From CSP1-1 sp035620615 (lineage in GTDB: Archaea; Thermoproteota; Nitrososphaeria; Nitrososphaerales; Nitrosopumilaceae): DNA of 35,296 nt. Location of the stretch: the NCBI GenBank assembly GCA_035620615.1, contig DASPGM010000008.1, positions 1 through 35,296 on the forward strand, given 5' to 3'. Shown piece by piece: positions 29,537 to 35,296 of this stretch (the first letter of the stretch is position 1; each line of letters starts with the position of its first letter). Made by a program: the position numbers and the translations under genes. Below the pieces are notes generated by a model. The model was not told where the DNA came from. It did no database searches and was given only the letters and a program-made list of their open reading frames with translations.

Positions 29537-30517
29537 TTGAGCAGAGAAAAATCTAGAAAATTGAATATTTTGTTAACTCGGACACTACAAGATTTTGCAA
29601 TTAAAGAATTACAAAAACATTACAAAACCGAGATCTATAAGGGCCCTTTTCCCATGCCCAAGAAAAAATTACTACTAAGAATTAAAGATAAAGATGGATT
29701 GATTTGTTTTCCTTATGATAATATTGATAGAGATGTGATTATGGCTGGAAAAAAGCTAAAAGCTATTAGTGCTTTTAGTGTTGGATATGATCAAATTGAT
29801 TTAAATTTTGCAAAAAAAAGAAAAATTAAGATTGGCTACACCCCAAATGTTCTAACAAATACAACTGCTGATCTTACCATTACATTGATTCTTGATTTAC
29901 TTCGAAGAGTCACTGAAGGAGATCGTCTAATACGAAATGGAAAATGGACGGAGGTATTTGGCGCAGATACCTATGTTGGAGAAGAAATTCATGGAAAAGT
30001 ACTTGGAATTTTAGGATTGGGAAGAATTGGAAAGGCAGTAGCAAAAAAGGCTCAAACATTTGGAATTGACGTTCTTTATCACAGCAGAAATCGGCTTTCT
30101 TTAAAGCAAGAAAAGGCTCTCAAAGTGAAATTTGCATCGATAAATGAGCTTTTTTCAAAATGTGATATAATTTCTATTCATATTCCATATTCCAAAGAAA
30201 CCCATGAGCTAGTAAATAAGAATCTGATAAAAAGAATGAAAAAAAATTCAGTTATCATCAATACCGCTAGAGGCAAGATAATTAACGAGCGGAATTTAAT
30301 TTTTGCACTAAAAAGAAAATTAATTGGAGGTGCAGCTCTCGATGTTTTTTATTATGAGCCAATTGGAAAAAATCATCCGTTTAGCAAAATGCAAAATGTT
30401 GTTTTATCTCCGCATTTAGGAAGCTCATCAATAGAAACAAGGAAAAAGATGGCAGAGCTTACAGTTGAAAATTTAATACGTGGATTATCTGGCAAAAAAC
30501 CAATTTATTCAGTGTGA
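29537..30517 (+). CDS. D-2-hydroxyacid dehydrogenase family protein
   Basis: This 326-residue NAD-dependent enzyme resembles glyoxylate reductase and phosphoglycerate dehydrogenase catalytic parts. It has the Rossmann signature 'GKVLGILGLGRIGKAVAKKAQTFG' (near 150-172), the substrate loop 'SAFSVGYDQIDL', the catalytic Arg in 'VIINTARGKIINE', the Glu in 'YYEPIGKNHP' and the His in 'VLSPHLGSSS'. There is no C-terminal ACT domain. The start is TTG at 29537. The substrate cannot be told from sequence. Confidence 0.9.
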   Translation: MSREKSRKLNILLTRTLQDFAIKELQKHYKTEIYKGPFPMPKKKLLLRIKDKDGLICFPYDNIDRDVIMAGKKLKAISAFSVGYDQIDLNFAKKRKIKIGYTPNVLTNTTADLTITLILDLLRRVTEGDRLIRNGKWTEVFGADTYVGEEIHGKVLGILGLGRIGKAVAKKAQTFGIDVLYHSRNRLSLKQEKALKVKFASINELFSKCDIISIHIPYSKETHELVNKNLIKRMKKNSVIINTARGKIINERNLIFALKRKLIGGAALDVFYYEPIGKNHPFSKMQNVVLSPHLGSSSIETRKKMAELTVENLIRGLSGKKPIYSV

Positions 30518-30519
30518 TA

Positions 30520-30906
30520 TTAATTAGAAAATTTTAGAACATCTCTAGAACCATATTTGTTATACAAATCTTCATAGAGTTTTTTCCTAGTTAAATTAAG
30601 ATTCATTTCTTTATCATACATTTTTGCAAATACAGTTGAAAATTGTTTTTCTCCATTTTTATCAAAAAATCTAATACTAAAACTAAGCCGGTCTGGTTTT
30701 TGTTCTTTGATAAACCGAGCTTCAGAAATAATGTTTGAATCAATATGCATATGACCTGGTCCATCATTTTCTCCAATGGTAATCCATTTATCTTTCTGGC
30801 GAATACTAAGGGAATTACTTTTCATTTCGATTATGGCACCCTCAGTTCTTACAATTATTAAAATATCATCTATTTTGATAATATCTGAAAGAATTTCTTT
30901 GAGCAT
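30520..30906 (-). CDS. Hypothetical protein, 128 aa (weak ChuX/HutX-like resemblance)
   Basis: This soluble protein has a strand-rich core: 'DDILIIVRTEGAIIEMKSNSLSIRQKDKWITIG', 'GPGHMHIDSNIISEARFIKEQ' and 'RLSFSIRFFDKNGEKQFSTVFAKMYDKEMNL'. The phrase 'SFSIRFFDKNGEK' recalls the heme-utilisation ChuX/HutX fold ('s-I-x-F-F-D-x-x-G'), but the resemblance is weak, and the His in GPGHMHID is the only other hint. It converges with the dehydrogenase, 2 nt apart. I would leave it as hypothetical. Confidence 0.7.
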   Translation of the reverse strand: MLKEILSDIIKIDDILIIVRTEGAIIEMKSNSLSIRQKDKWITIGENDGPGHMHIDSNIISEARFIKEQKPDRLSFSIRFFDKNGEKQFSTVFAKMYDKEMNLNLTRKKLYEDLYNKYGSRDVLKFSN

Positions 30907-30946
30907 ATGATAATATTCTAAATTATGTAAATAAACTAATATCAGA

Positions 30947-31273
30947 TTATTTTTTTGATTTTTTCTTTTTGCTTTTTGATTTTGATCTTTTAAGTTCTTT
31001 TTCTAATCTTCTTACATATAGTTCCAATGATGCACCCCAAAGTAAAATTGAGCTAAATGCATTACGACTTGCAATCAAGTTGTATGCAATTTTATCTGCC
31101 CCTGAAGGAGCATCTTTTCCTAAAAGTTCAGTAGATTCTTCAGTTTTTTTTCTAAATTCTTTAATTGCTTCTTTAAATTCATTTAATGAAATTTTTTCAG
31201 AAGTTTTTTTCCAGGTTTCAAACATTTGTGAATTCTCATCAATTCTTTTTGCTAGCTCCTCCTCTGGTTTCAT
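30947..31273 (-). CDS. Small helical protein with Lys/Ser tail
   Basis: This 108-residue protein (ATG at 31271-31273) is almost all helix: 'KPEEELAKRIDENSQMFETWKKTSEKISLNEFKEAIKEFRKKTEES', then 'KIAYNLIASRNAFSSILLWGASLELYVRRLEKELKR'. The extreme C-terminus is a very basic 'SKSKSKKKKSKK', which looks like a nucleic-acid contact or a membrane-surface tail. It has no Cys. Unknown family. It lies 40 nt upstream of the 128-aa gene on the same strand, possibly in one unit. Confidence 0.65.
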   Translation of the reverse strand: MKPEEELAKRIDENSQMFETWKKTSEKISLNEFKEAIKEFRKKTEESTELLGKDAPSGADKIAYNLIASRNAFSSILLWGASLELYVRRLEKELKRSKSKSKKKKSKK

Positions 31274-31359
31274 GCCCAAAAATCATCATTTTATTAGATA
31301 TTTACAAGTTTCTTGAAAGGATGAAATTTAAGGGAAAATTAGCCTCAAAAGTTATGTAA

Positions 31360-31620
31360 TTATAATTGAATCAAATCGTCCTTATCTGCTCTAATACAAT
31401 CCGTGCCAACAGGCTTGAGTTCTGAGAATTTGATTTTCCCTTGAGGAATTTTACCTGTTTTTTGAAGAATTACCAGTTTTTCAGATATTCTACCCTTATG
31501 ATTCTTACAGGTTACTCCAACCATGTATTCGTCATTTTTTTCAATAACAGAAATCACAAATTCTGGTGGGTTAACACAATCCCTTCCCTTTTCTTTAACA
31601 GAACAACGATCTGGAAACAT
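31360..31620 (-). CDS. Hypothetical protein, 86 aa, Cys-containing
   Basis: I do not recognise this protein. Cys6, Cys15, Cys38 and His41 form 'RCSVKEKGRDC' and 'TCKNH', which could bind zinc, with a fourth Cys at 75 ('GTDCIRAD'). The middle 'FVISVIEKNDEYMVGVTCKNHKG' is strand-rich. It is small and acidic with no membrane part. It lies 26 nt after the flavoprotein gene on the same strand and may be co-transcribed with it. Confidence 0.65.
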   Translation of the reverse strand: MFPDRCSVKEKGRDCVNPPEFVISVIEKNDEYMVGVTCKNHKGRISEKLVILQKTGKIPQGKIKFSELKPVGTDCIRADKDDLIQL

Positions 31621-31646
31621 TAAAGGAAATTTGTTTAATTAAGATA

Positions 31647-32945
31647 TTAAGCTTGGTTTAAAACATCGTCAAAATTCCAGATTGAAGGTTTTATTTTTTT
31701 TGTAAAATCTAATAATCCTTCATCTTGCATTTTTTTTACTACAAATGCAGAATAAGCTGGAGCCCCTGTTGCTCCAGGAGAATTATAATTAATAATATGA
31801 AAAGATAAGTTATTTTTTAGCTCCAATACGTCTGGTAAAAATTTTCCTCCTGGAGTAATTAGTGGAGTTCTTATTCCTGCTGTTCCACGTGTGGAGAAAT
31901 ATTCAGGACGAATCTTTGGAATAAATTTTTGAACTCTATTTATCATTGATGTTTTTGAAACAGAACTTAACCATTCTTTTGAAACTAGTGACAAAAATTC
32001 TGGGTCTGACAATAATTTAATTGCATTGCCAGTTACAATGTCCTTGAGTTTTGACAAGGATGTAGATAGATCTCCAATGTATCCAGAGTAAGTGTCAGGA
32101 CTTGGAATGGGAACAGCATTAGGTCCAATTTCACTTGTACCATCAGCTTTCTTTATCCAATGAGGATCAAGGAATGGATATCCCTTAAATTCTGCTACAG
32201 TGTAAACTGTAGTTTTAACGAGGTCATTGAATTTTGAATCTGCCACCCAATACTCTCCTCTAAAGTGAAGATCAGAGTATTCTTTTGCTAATCCAAATTG
32301 TTTTGCAATATCAAGTGAATTTCCTCCAGCACAGTTAATTACTAACTTAGAAGAAATTTCAGATTTGTCATCTAAAACTATTTTAGAATCATCTTTTTTT
32401 TCTTCAATCTTTTTTACTTTATTGCCAAGGAGAAATGTAGTACCATTTTTTTCTGATTCTTTTTTGATTTCACGGGTAAATGCTCCAAAGTCAGTTGATA
32501 CCTCTTTTTTACAAAAAATTGCCGAGTGGCATTTTATATTTGGCTCTCTTTTTGAAACCTCGTCATTTGATAATAGTTCCAAGTCTTCATCTAAAAGACC
32601 ATTTTCTAAACCCCATTTCATGAATTCTTCTAAGCTTTTGTGCTGGTTTTCATCCAATGCCAATTCCAAGACGCCAGTTTTTTTCCATGGAATATTTCGT
32701 TTCAAGGCAAGATTTTCCCACATTTCATATGAAATCAGGGCTGATTTTGCTAAAATTTTCTTAGAAGATGGATTAAGGTAAAATGGAGAATGTACCACTC
32801 CAGTATTTCGACTACTTGCATGCATTGCTACGTCGGATTCTTTTTCGATTAGACAGATTTTTAGATCATATAAGGCGGAAATCCAATAGGAGATAGAGGT
32901 TCCCAATATTCCACCACCAATAATTGCTACATCAAACTTATTCAT
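31647..32945 (-). CDS. lhgO: FAD-dependent oxidoreductase, L-2-hydroxyglutarate oxidase-like (DAO family)
   Basis: This 432-residue flavoprotein starts with an FAD-binding Rossmann motif 'DVAIIGGGILGTSISYWIS' (residues 5-23). It has the 'SSRNTGVVHSPFYL' stretch typical of L-2-hydroxyglutarate oxidases, 'DFGAFTREI', 'LVINCAGGNSLDIAKQFG' and the C-terminal 'FHIINYNSPGATGAPAYSAFV' that closes the FAD site. In bacteria and eukaryotes such enzymes oxidise L-2-hydroxyglutarate back to 2-oxoglutarate. The substrate here is inferred. It could be linked to 2-oxoglutarate chemistry by KorAB nearby, but is not in the same transcript. Confidence 0.88.
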   Translation of the reverse strand: MNKFDVAIIGGGILGTSISYWISALYDLKICLIEKESDVAMHASSRNTGVVHSPFYLNPSSKKILAKSALISYEMWENLALKRNIPWKKTGVLELALDENQHKSLEEFMKWGLENGLLDEDLELLSNDEVSKREPNIKCHSAIFCKKEVSTDFGAFTREIKKESEKNGTTFLLGNKVKKIEEKKDDSKIVLDDKSEISSKLVINCAGGNSLDIAKQFGLAKEYSDLHFRGEYWVADSKFNDLVKTTVYTVAEFKGYPFLDPHWIKKADGTSEIGPNAVPIPSPDTYSGYIGDLSTSLSKLKDIVTGNAIKLLSDPEFLSLVSKEWLSSVSKTSMINRVQKFIPKIRPEYFSTRGTAGIRTPLITPGGKFLPDVLELKNNLSFHIINYNSPGATGAPAYSAFVVKKMQDEGLLDFTKKIKPSIWNFDDVLNQA

Positions 32946-32999
32946 GCGTATAATTCAGATTAATCAAATTAAATGATTTGTAAATATGATGAATAATAT

Positions 33000-33009
33000 C
33001 ATATATACT
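33000..33009 (+). promoter_or_regulatory. Predicted TATA box for the 45-aa Cys/His gene
   Basis: CATATATACT is centred about 26 nt before the ATG at 33030. Confidence 0.5.
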
Positions 33010-33029
33010 AGAACAAAACAGAATCCAGT

Positions 33030-33167
33030 ATGGCAAATATGAAATGTGTATCTTGTGGAATTGGATTCTTTTCACCTACAGGTTCTGATAAATGCTCTAG
33101 ATGTGCTACAAAAGAACCACATTCTGAAGCAGGTCATGACTCTTGTGGTTGTGGACATAGCCACTAA
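33030..33167 (+). CDS. 45-aa zinc-ribbon miniprotein with a His/Cys-rich tail
   Basis: This protein begins MANMKCVSCGIGFFS with C5-x2-C8, has a second C-x2-C at about 22-25 (CSRC), and ends with 'HDSCGCGHSH', which adds two Cys and several His. The first two pairs form a normal zinc ribbon. The tail could bind a second metal. It has its own TATA box and is predicted leaderless. Unknown family. Confidence 0.7.
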   Translation: MANMKCVSCGIGFFSPTGSDKCSRCATKEPHSEAGHDSCGCGHSH

Positions 33168-33198
33168 TTCTTTTTTTACTAAAAATAATTCTTAATTT

Positions 33199-33510
33199 TT
33201 AGAAATCCGTTGGAATGTGCTTATTTTGTTTTAGCCAATCAACTTGAGGTAATGTAAATCTCCACAAAATGTCTCCACGTTCGGCTTCTTTAAAATCCCA
33301 TGGGGCTATAATTACAATATCGTTATCACGAATCCAAATTTTTCGTTTAATTTTTCCTCTAATTCTTCCTCTTCTTGTAACTCCATCAGAACATTTTACA
33401 ATGAGATTTTCTCCTCCAAGCATTTTTAGTACTCTACCAAAAAGTTCACCTTGTTCAGGCAAACGGATTGTTTTTAGTTCACTTTCACTTTTTACTTGAC
33501 GTTTTCCCAC
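33199..33510 (-). CDS. eif1a: Translation initiation factor aIF1A
   Basis: This 103-residue protein is an OB-fold initiation factor: 'TIRLPEQGELFGRVLKMLGGENLIVKCSDGVTRRGRIRGKIKRKIWIRDNDIV' covers the core, followed by 'IIAPWDFKEAERGDILWRFTLPQVDWL'. This is the archaeal IF-1/eIF1A pattern. The start codon is GTG at 33508-33510, and a TATA box (33531-33540) lies 25 nt before it. Confidence 0.96.
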   Translation of the reverse strand: MGKRQVKSESELKTIRLPEQGELFGRVLKMLGGENLIVKCSDGVTRRGRIRGKIKRKIWIRDNDIVIIAPWDFKEAERGDILWRFTLPQVDWLKQNKHIPTDF

Positions 33511-33530
33511 ACTTTGGTAGTGTTTAGTAC

Positions 33531-33540
33531 GTATATAATC
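33531..33540 (-). promoter_or_regulatory. Predicted TATA box for aIF1A
   Basis: On the minus strand GATTATATAC is centred 25 nt before the GTG at 33510, fitting a leaderless mRNA. Confidence 0.5.
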
Positions 33541-33612
33541 ATGGGGTAAAAATGCAGATAAAGTGACTTAATTAGGAAAATATACTTATTAAATTGGTGT
33601 AAAACGGATCAA

Positions 33613-33720
33613 TTATTGTGGATGTGCTTTCTTATAGTAATTTTCAACACATTCTATACAACAAAATTCACTGGTAAATAATTCAAATTCCTTTCCACAG
33701 TTCTTGCATTTTAAAATCAT
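33613..33720 (-). CDS. 35-aa five-cysteine zinc-finger-like miniprotein
   Basis: This short protein begins MILKCKNCGKEFELF with C5-x2-C8, followed by 'FCCIEC' with three Cys (20, 21, 24) and a basic/aromatic helix 'VENYYKKAHPQ'. The pattern C-x2-C ... C-x2/3-C resembles small treble-clef or TRASH-like metal-binding fingers. Both ends are well defined: ATG at 33718-33720, TAA at 33613-33615. The basic 35-aa gene lies 27 nt upstream on the same strand. Confidence 0.7.
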   Translation of the reverse strand: MILKCKNCGKEFELFTSEFCCIECVENYYKKAHPQ

Positions 33721-33747
33721 AACATTAGTAAAAAAAGAGAATTGATT

Positions 33748-33855
33748 CTAACGTCTTCTACTTTTACTTTTAGAACCTTTCTTTGCTGCGTTTCGTTTTC
33801 TAGTACGTGCAGCTTTTTTTGCTGCAGCACTGCGTTGAGCTTTTGTTTGTGCCAT
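33748..33855 (-). CDS. 35-aa very basic Ala/Lys/Arg/Ser miniprotein
   Basis: This short protein reads MAQTKAQRSAAAKKAARTRK and then a tail rich in Lys, Ser and Arg ending SRRR. Charge is very high, and the composition is like histone tails or SR-type nucleic-acid binders. ATG is at 33853-33855. An inverted repeat overlaps the promoter. Such composition is rarely open by chance in AT-rich DNA on a single frame with GCx and CGx codons, so I accept it as a gene. Role unknown; nucleoid or ribosome association is possible. Confidence 0.65.
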   Translation of the reverse strand: MAQTKAQRSAAAKKAARTRKRNAAKKGSKSKSRRR

Positions 33856-33863
33856 CTACTAAA

Positions 33864-33886
33864 ATATCACTCGTGCTTAGTGATAT
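33864..33886. promoter_or_regulatory. 8-bp inverted repeat at the promoter of the basic miniprotein
   Basis: ATATCACT (33864-33871) and AGTGATAT (33879-33886) are exact mirror arms with a 7-nt spacer. The right arm overlaps the likely minus-strand TATA box (ATATATCACT), about 29 nt before the ATG at 33855. The other arm is 9 nt from that ATG. The position suits a repressor site or a leader hairpin. Confidence 0.5.
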
Positions 33887-33983
33887 ATGGTACTAGTGTA
33901 TTTTTTTTACGTCAATATACCATTTATAGAATAATTTACCATAGATTATTGAAAAATAAAAAATAATCAACAGAGAGATTATT

Positions 33984-34670
33984 CTAAGGAACTTCCAATA
34001 ATACTGATGTACAGGAAAAAGCTACACGATCTCTGATTTCAGATTTGTTTTGTCCTGAATACTGATAAAAATTGATCACGTCTTGAAGATATGTTCCATA
34101 TGCTGTAGGCTGGCAGTTGGAATAAGACCAAGTATGAATAACAATTCCATCTCCAGAAACCACATCGATATCAACATCAAAAGCAGAAAGTGTCGTACTC
34201 TGTGTCATCCATCTATCAATTCCTCTGTACACGTCTTTTTTATCAGAGCTTGGCAGTCCTTCTAGGTAAAATTCGGGTTTGTCCTTAAAATAATACATTG
34301 GATATTTGTATATCTCCGTTCCCTTACTCTGTGAACTAGTAGATTCAAACTTTGAAAAAGTATGTACGACAAAGGGTTTTTCAATTAATCCGTTTGAAAA
34401 ATGAACAACAAAAAATTGAGCCCGCTCGTCATCAGTTAATTGTGTTTGTGCTGCAGTAACTTCGATGTTTTGTGGAATATTGATAATTCCTTTTGTAATT
34501 AGATATTCTAGGGATTTTATGTATTCGCCTTCACTAATAGAACCGTCAGACCACCACTTGGCATTATTTTTTACCCATTCAGGTATTGAAGAAGAATCAG
34601 CTAAAACAGTAATGGAAAAAGTAGTTACCAATAAAGGAATAATTATGAGTAGGGACACAATTCTTTTCAT
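33984..34670 (-). CDS. Secreted protein with thaumarchaeal-style 'WVKNNAKWW' repeat module
   Basis: This 228-residue protein has a clear signal peptide (MKRIVSLLIIIPLLVTTFSITVLA). Mature residues 28-65 form the module 'IPEWVKNNAKWWSDGSISEGEYIKSLEYLITKGII', which I know as a recurring unit in thaumarchaeal surface and secreted proteins. After it comes a strand-rich domain ('AQFFVVHFSNGLIEKPFVVHTFSKF', 'DVDIDVVSGDGIVIHTWSYSNCQPTAYGTYLQDVINFYQY'). Two Cys in the C-terminal part may form a disulfide outside the cell. Function unknown. Confidence 0.85.
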   Translation of the reverse strand: MKRIVSLLIIIPLLVTTFSITVLADSSSIPEWVKNNAKWWSDGSISEGEYIKSLEYLITKGIINIPQNIEVTAAQTQLTDDERAQFFVVHFSNGLIEKPFVVHTFSKFESTSSQSKGTEIYKYPMYYFKDKPEFYLEGLPSSDKKDVYRGIDRWMTQSTTLSAFDVDIDVVSGDGIVIHTWSYSNCQPTAYGTYLQDVINFYQYSGQNKSEIRDRVAFSCTSVLLEVP

Positions 34671-34741
34671 ATTCTTCGATCTAGACCTGAGTTTATGTTT
34701 ATTTTTATTTCAATTTAAATAATTTAGTATGAAAATTAAAA

Positions 34742-35296
34742 CTACTTTAAATTCTCATCTAAGAATCTTAAAGTTTTTTGCCATGCATCTTTGGATTCTT
34801 CAGGAGCATATCTGTCACCAGAAGGATTAGCAAAAGCATGGTTGACATCAGGATAAATTATAATTTCATTTGGAATTTCAAGCTCGTTTAATACAGTTTC
34901 AAATTTATCAACCGTTTCAGGAGGGATTCCTTGGTCAAGTCCTGCAAATATCCCAAGAATTGGCCAATTAATTGATGACAATTCCTCGCTATCAGTTACC
35001 AAGCTACCATAGTAAATTACAGTGGCATCCATTTTGTCATTATTAAGAGCAAGATTCAGTGATTGCCCACCACCAAAACACCATCCAATAGAACCAATTT
35101 TTTCTGGACTATATTTTTCCTGTATGTACGATACTGCTGAATTCATATTTGCAGTCCATTGTGATTGTTCAAATGAGCTCCTTAATTGACGAGCTTCATC
35201 TGATGTAGTGCCAACTTTTCCTTCATACAGATCCACTGCAAGAACTACGTAACCATGAGATGCAAGTTTTTTAGCCATTTCCTTGATGTTATCATT
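34742..35296 (-). CDS. Dienelactone hydrolase family protein, 5' end cut by the window
   Basis: This alpha/beta-hydrolase is incomplete. The frame stays open to the last base of the window, where it reads NDNIKEMAKKLASHGYVVLA; the methionine inside (at 35276-35278) is in the middle of the family's usual 'N-D-x-I-K-x-x-A' stretch, so the true start is outside. The nucleophile motif is GWCFGGG (Cys), followed by the catalytic Asp region 'GIFAGLDQGIPPE' and the His in 'DVNHAFAN'. The catalytic triad of dienelactone hydrolases is therefore present. It probably acts on a lactone or ester. Confidence 0.92.
   Translation of the reverse strand, partial: NDNIKEMAKKLASHGYVVLAVDLYEGKVGTTSDEARQLRSSFEQSQWTANMNSAVSYIQEKYSPEKIGSIGWCFGGGQSLNLALNNDKMDATVIYYGSLVTDSEELSSINWPILGIFAGLDQGIPPETVDKFETVLNELEIPNEIIIYPDVNHAFANPSGDRYAPEESKDAWQKTLRFLDENLK

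Noticed and set aside
31321..31359. A 12-codon frame (MKFKGKLASKVM) preceded by GAAAGG
   Set aside because: Too short to support; it has a ribosome-site-like sequence but no other evidence.
1..35296. CRISPR arrays, insertion sequences, prophage genes, rRNA
   Set aside because: No regularly spaced direct repeats, transposase or integrase motifs, or rRNA sequence were seen on either strand.

Overview
The window is a stretch of AT-rich archaeal chromosome (about one third GC by eye) that looks like an ammonia-oxidising thaumarchaeon (Nitrososphaerota) of the Nitrosopumilus/Nitrosarchaeum type. The evidence is an archaeal information-processing gene set (L10e, L18e, L13, S9, L37Ae, RNA polymerase subunit D, aIF1A, the exosome, SBDS, Nob1, XPF nuclease, prefoldin, KEOPS Pcc1), a CofE F420 ligase, the KorAB-type 2-oxoacid:ferredoxin oxidoreductase, many TTG starts, and TATA boxes about 25-30 nt before start codons, as expected for leaderless mRNAs. 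Genes are tightly packed and I see no insertion sequence, phage, CRISPR array or rRNA.

Layout. 1-4.9 kb: SIMPL-domain membrane protein, a stand-alone phospholipase D-like protein, a tRNA endonuclease-family subunit, ribosomal protein L10e, a small hypothetical, tRNA-Gly(GCC), a hypothetical and a cation/proton antiporter. 4.94-5.62 kb: the only long gap, which holds a Cys-rich mini-ORF without a normal start, a possible C/D-box RNA, a dense set of palindromes and a 35-aa C2H2-type miniprotein. 5.6-9.0 kb: a coiled-coil protein converging on a membrane family 2 glycosyltransferase. 9.0-11.2 kb (minus): rhodanese, a 103-aa protein and a Sulfolobus-type ferredoxin fusion, apparently one operon. 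11.3-12.6 kb (plus): NAD kinase and Nob1. 12.6-17.1 kb (minus): the exosome superoperon SBDS-Rrp4-Rrp41-Rrp42-L37Ae-Pcc1-prefoldin beta-XPF. 17.2-19.9 kb (plus): RpoD, L18e, L13, S9 and a sugar-nucleotidyltransferase. 19.8-23.6 kb (minus): two complete but different isopropylmalate dehydratase-type enzymes in one four-gene operon. 23.7-25.9 kb (plus): CofE, a tail-anchored protein, a 45-aa ribbon-helix-helix-like protein and a hypothetical. 25.9-29.5 kb (minus): a hypothetical, KorB, KorA and an eight-cysteine miniprotein. 29.5-30.5 kb: D-2-hydroxyacid dehydrogenase. 30.5-32.9 kb (minus): three small conserved-looking proteins and an L-2-hydroxyglutarate oxidase-like flavoprotein. 33.0-35.3 kb: four small genes (two Cys-rich, one basic, aIF1A), a secreted protein and a dienelactone hydrolase cut by the window end.

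How it fits together. Most genes are housekeeping: ribosome biogenesis and RNA decay (exosome, SBDS, Nob1, L-proteins, aIF1A), DNA repair (XPF), and central or amino-acid metabolism (KorAB, two dehydratases, hydroxyacid enzymes). The least explained content is a set of very short genes of 35-48 codons: five Cys-rich, one ribbon-helix-helix-like and one very basic. Several have a recognisable promoter, and two have a palindrome at the promoter. The 4.94-5.62 kb gap is the part most likely to hold something undescribed.
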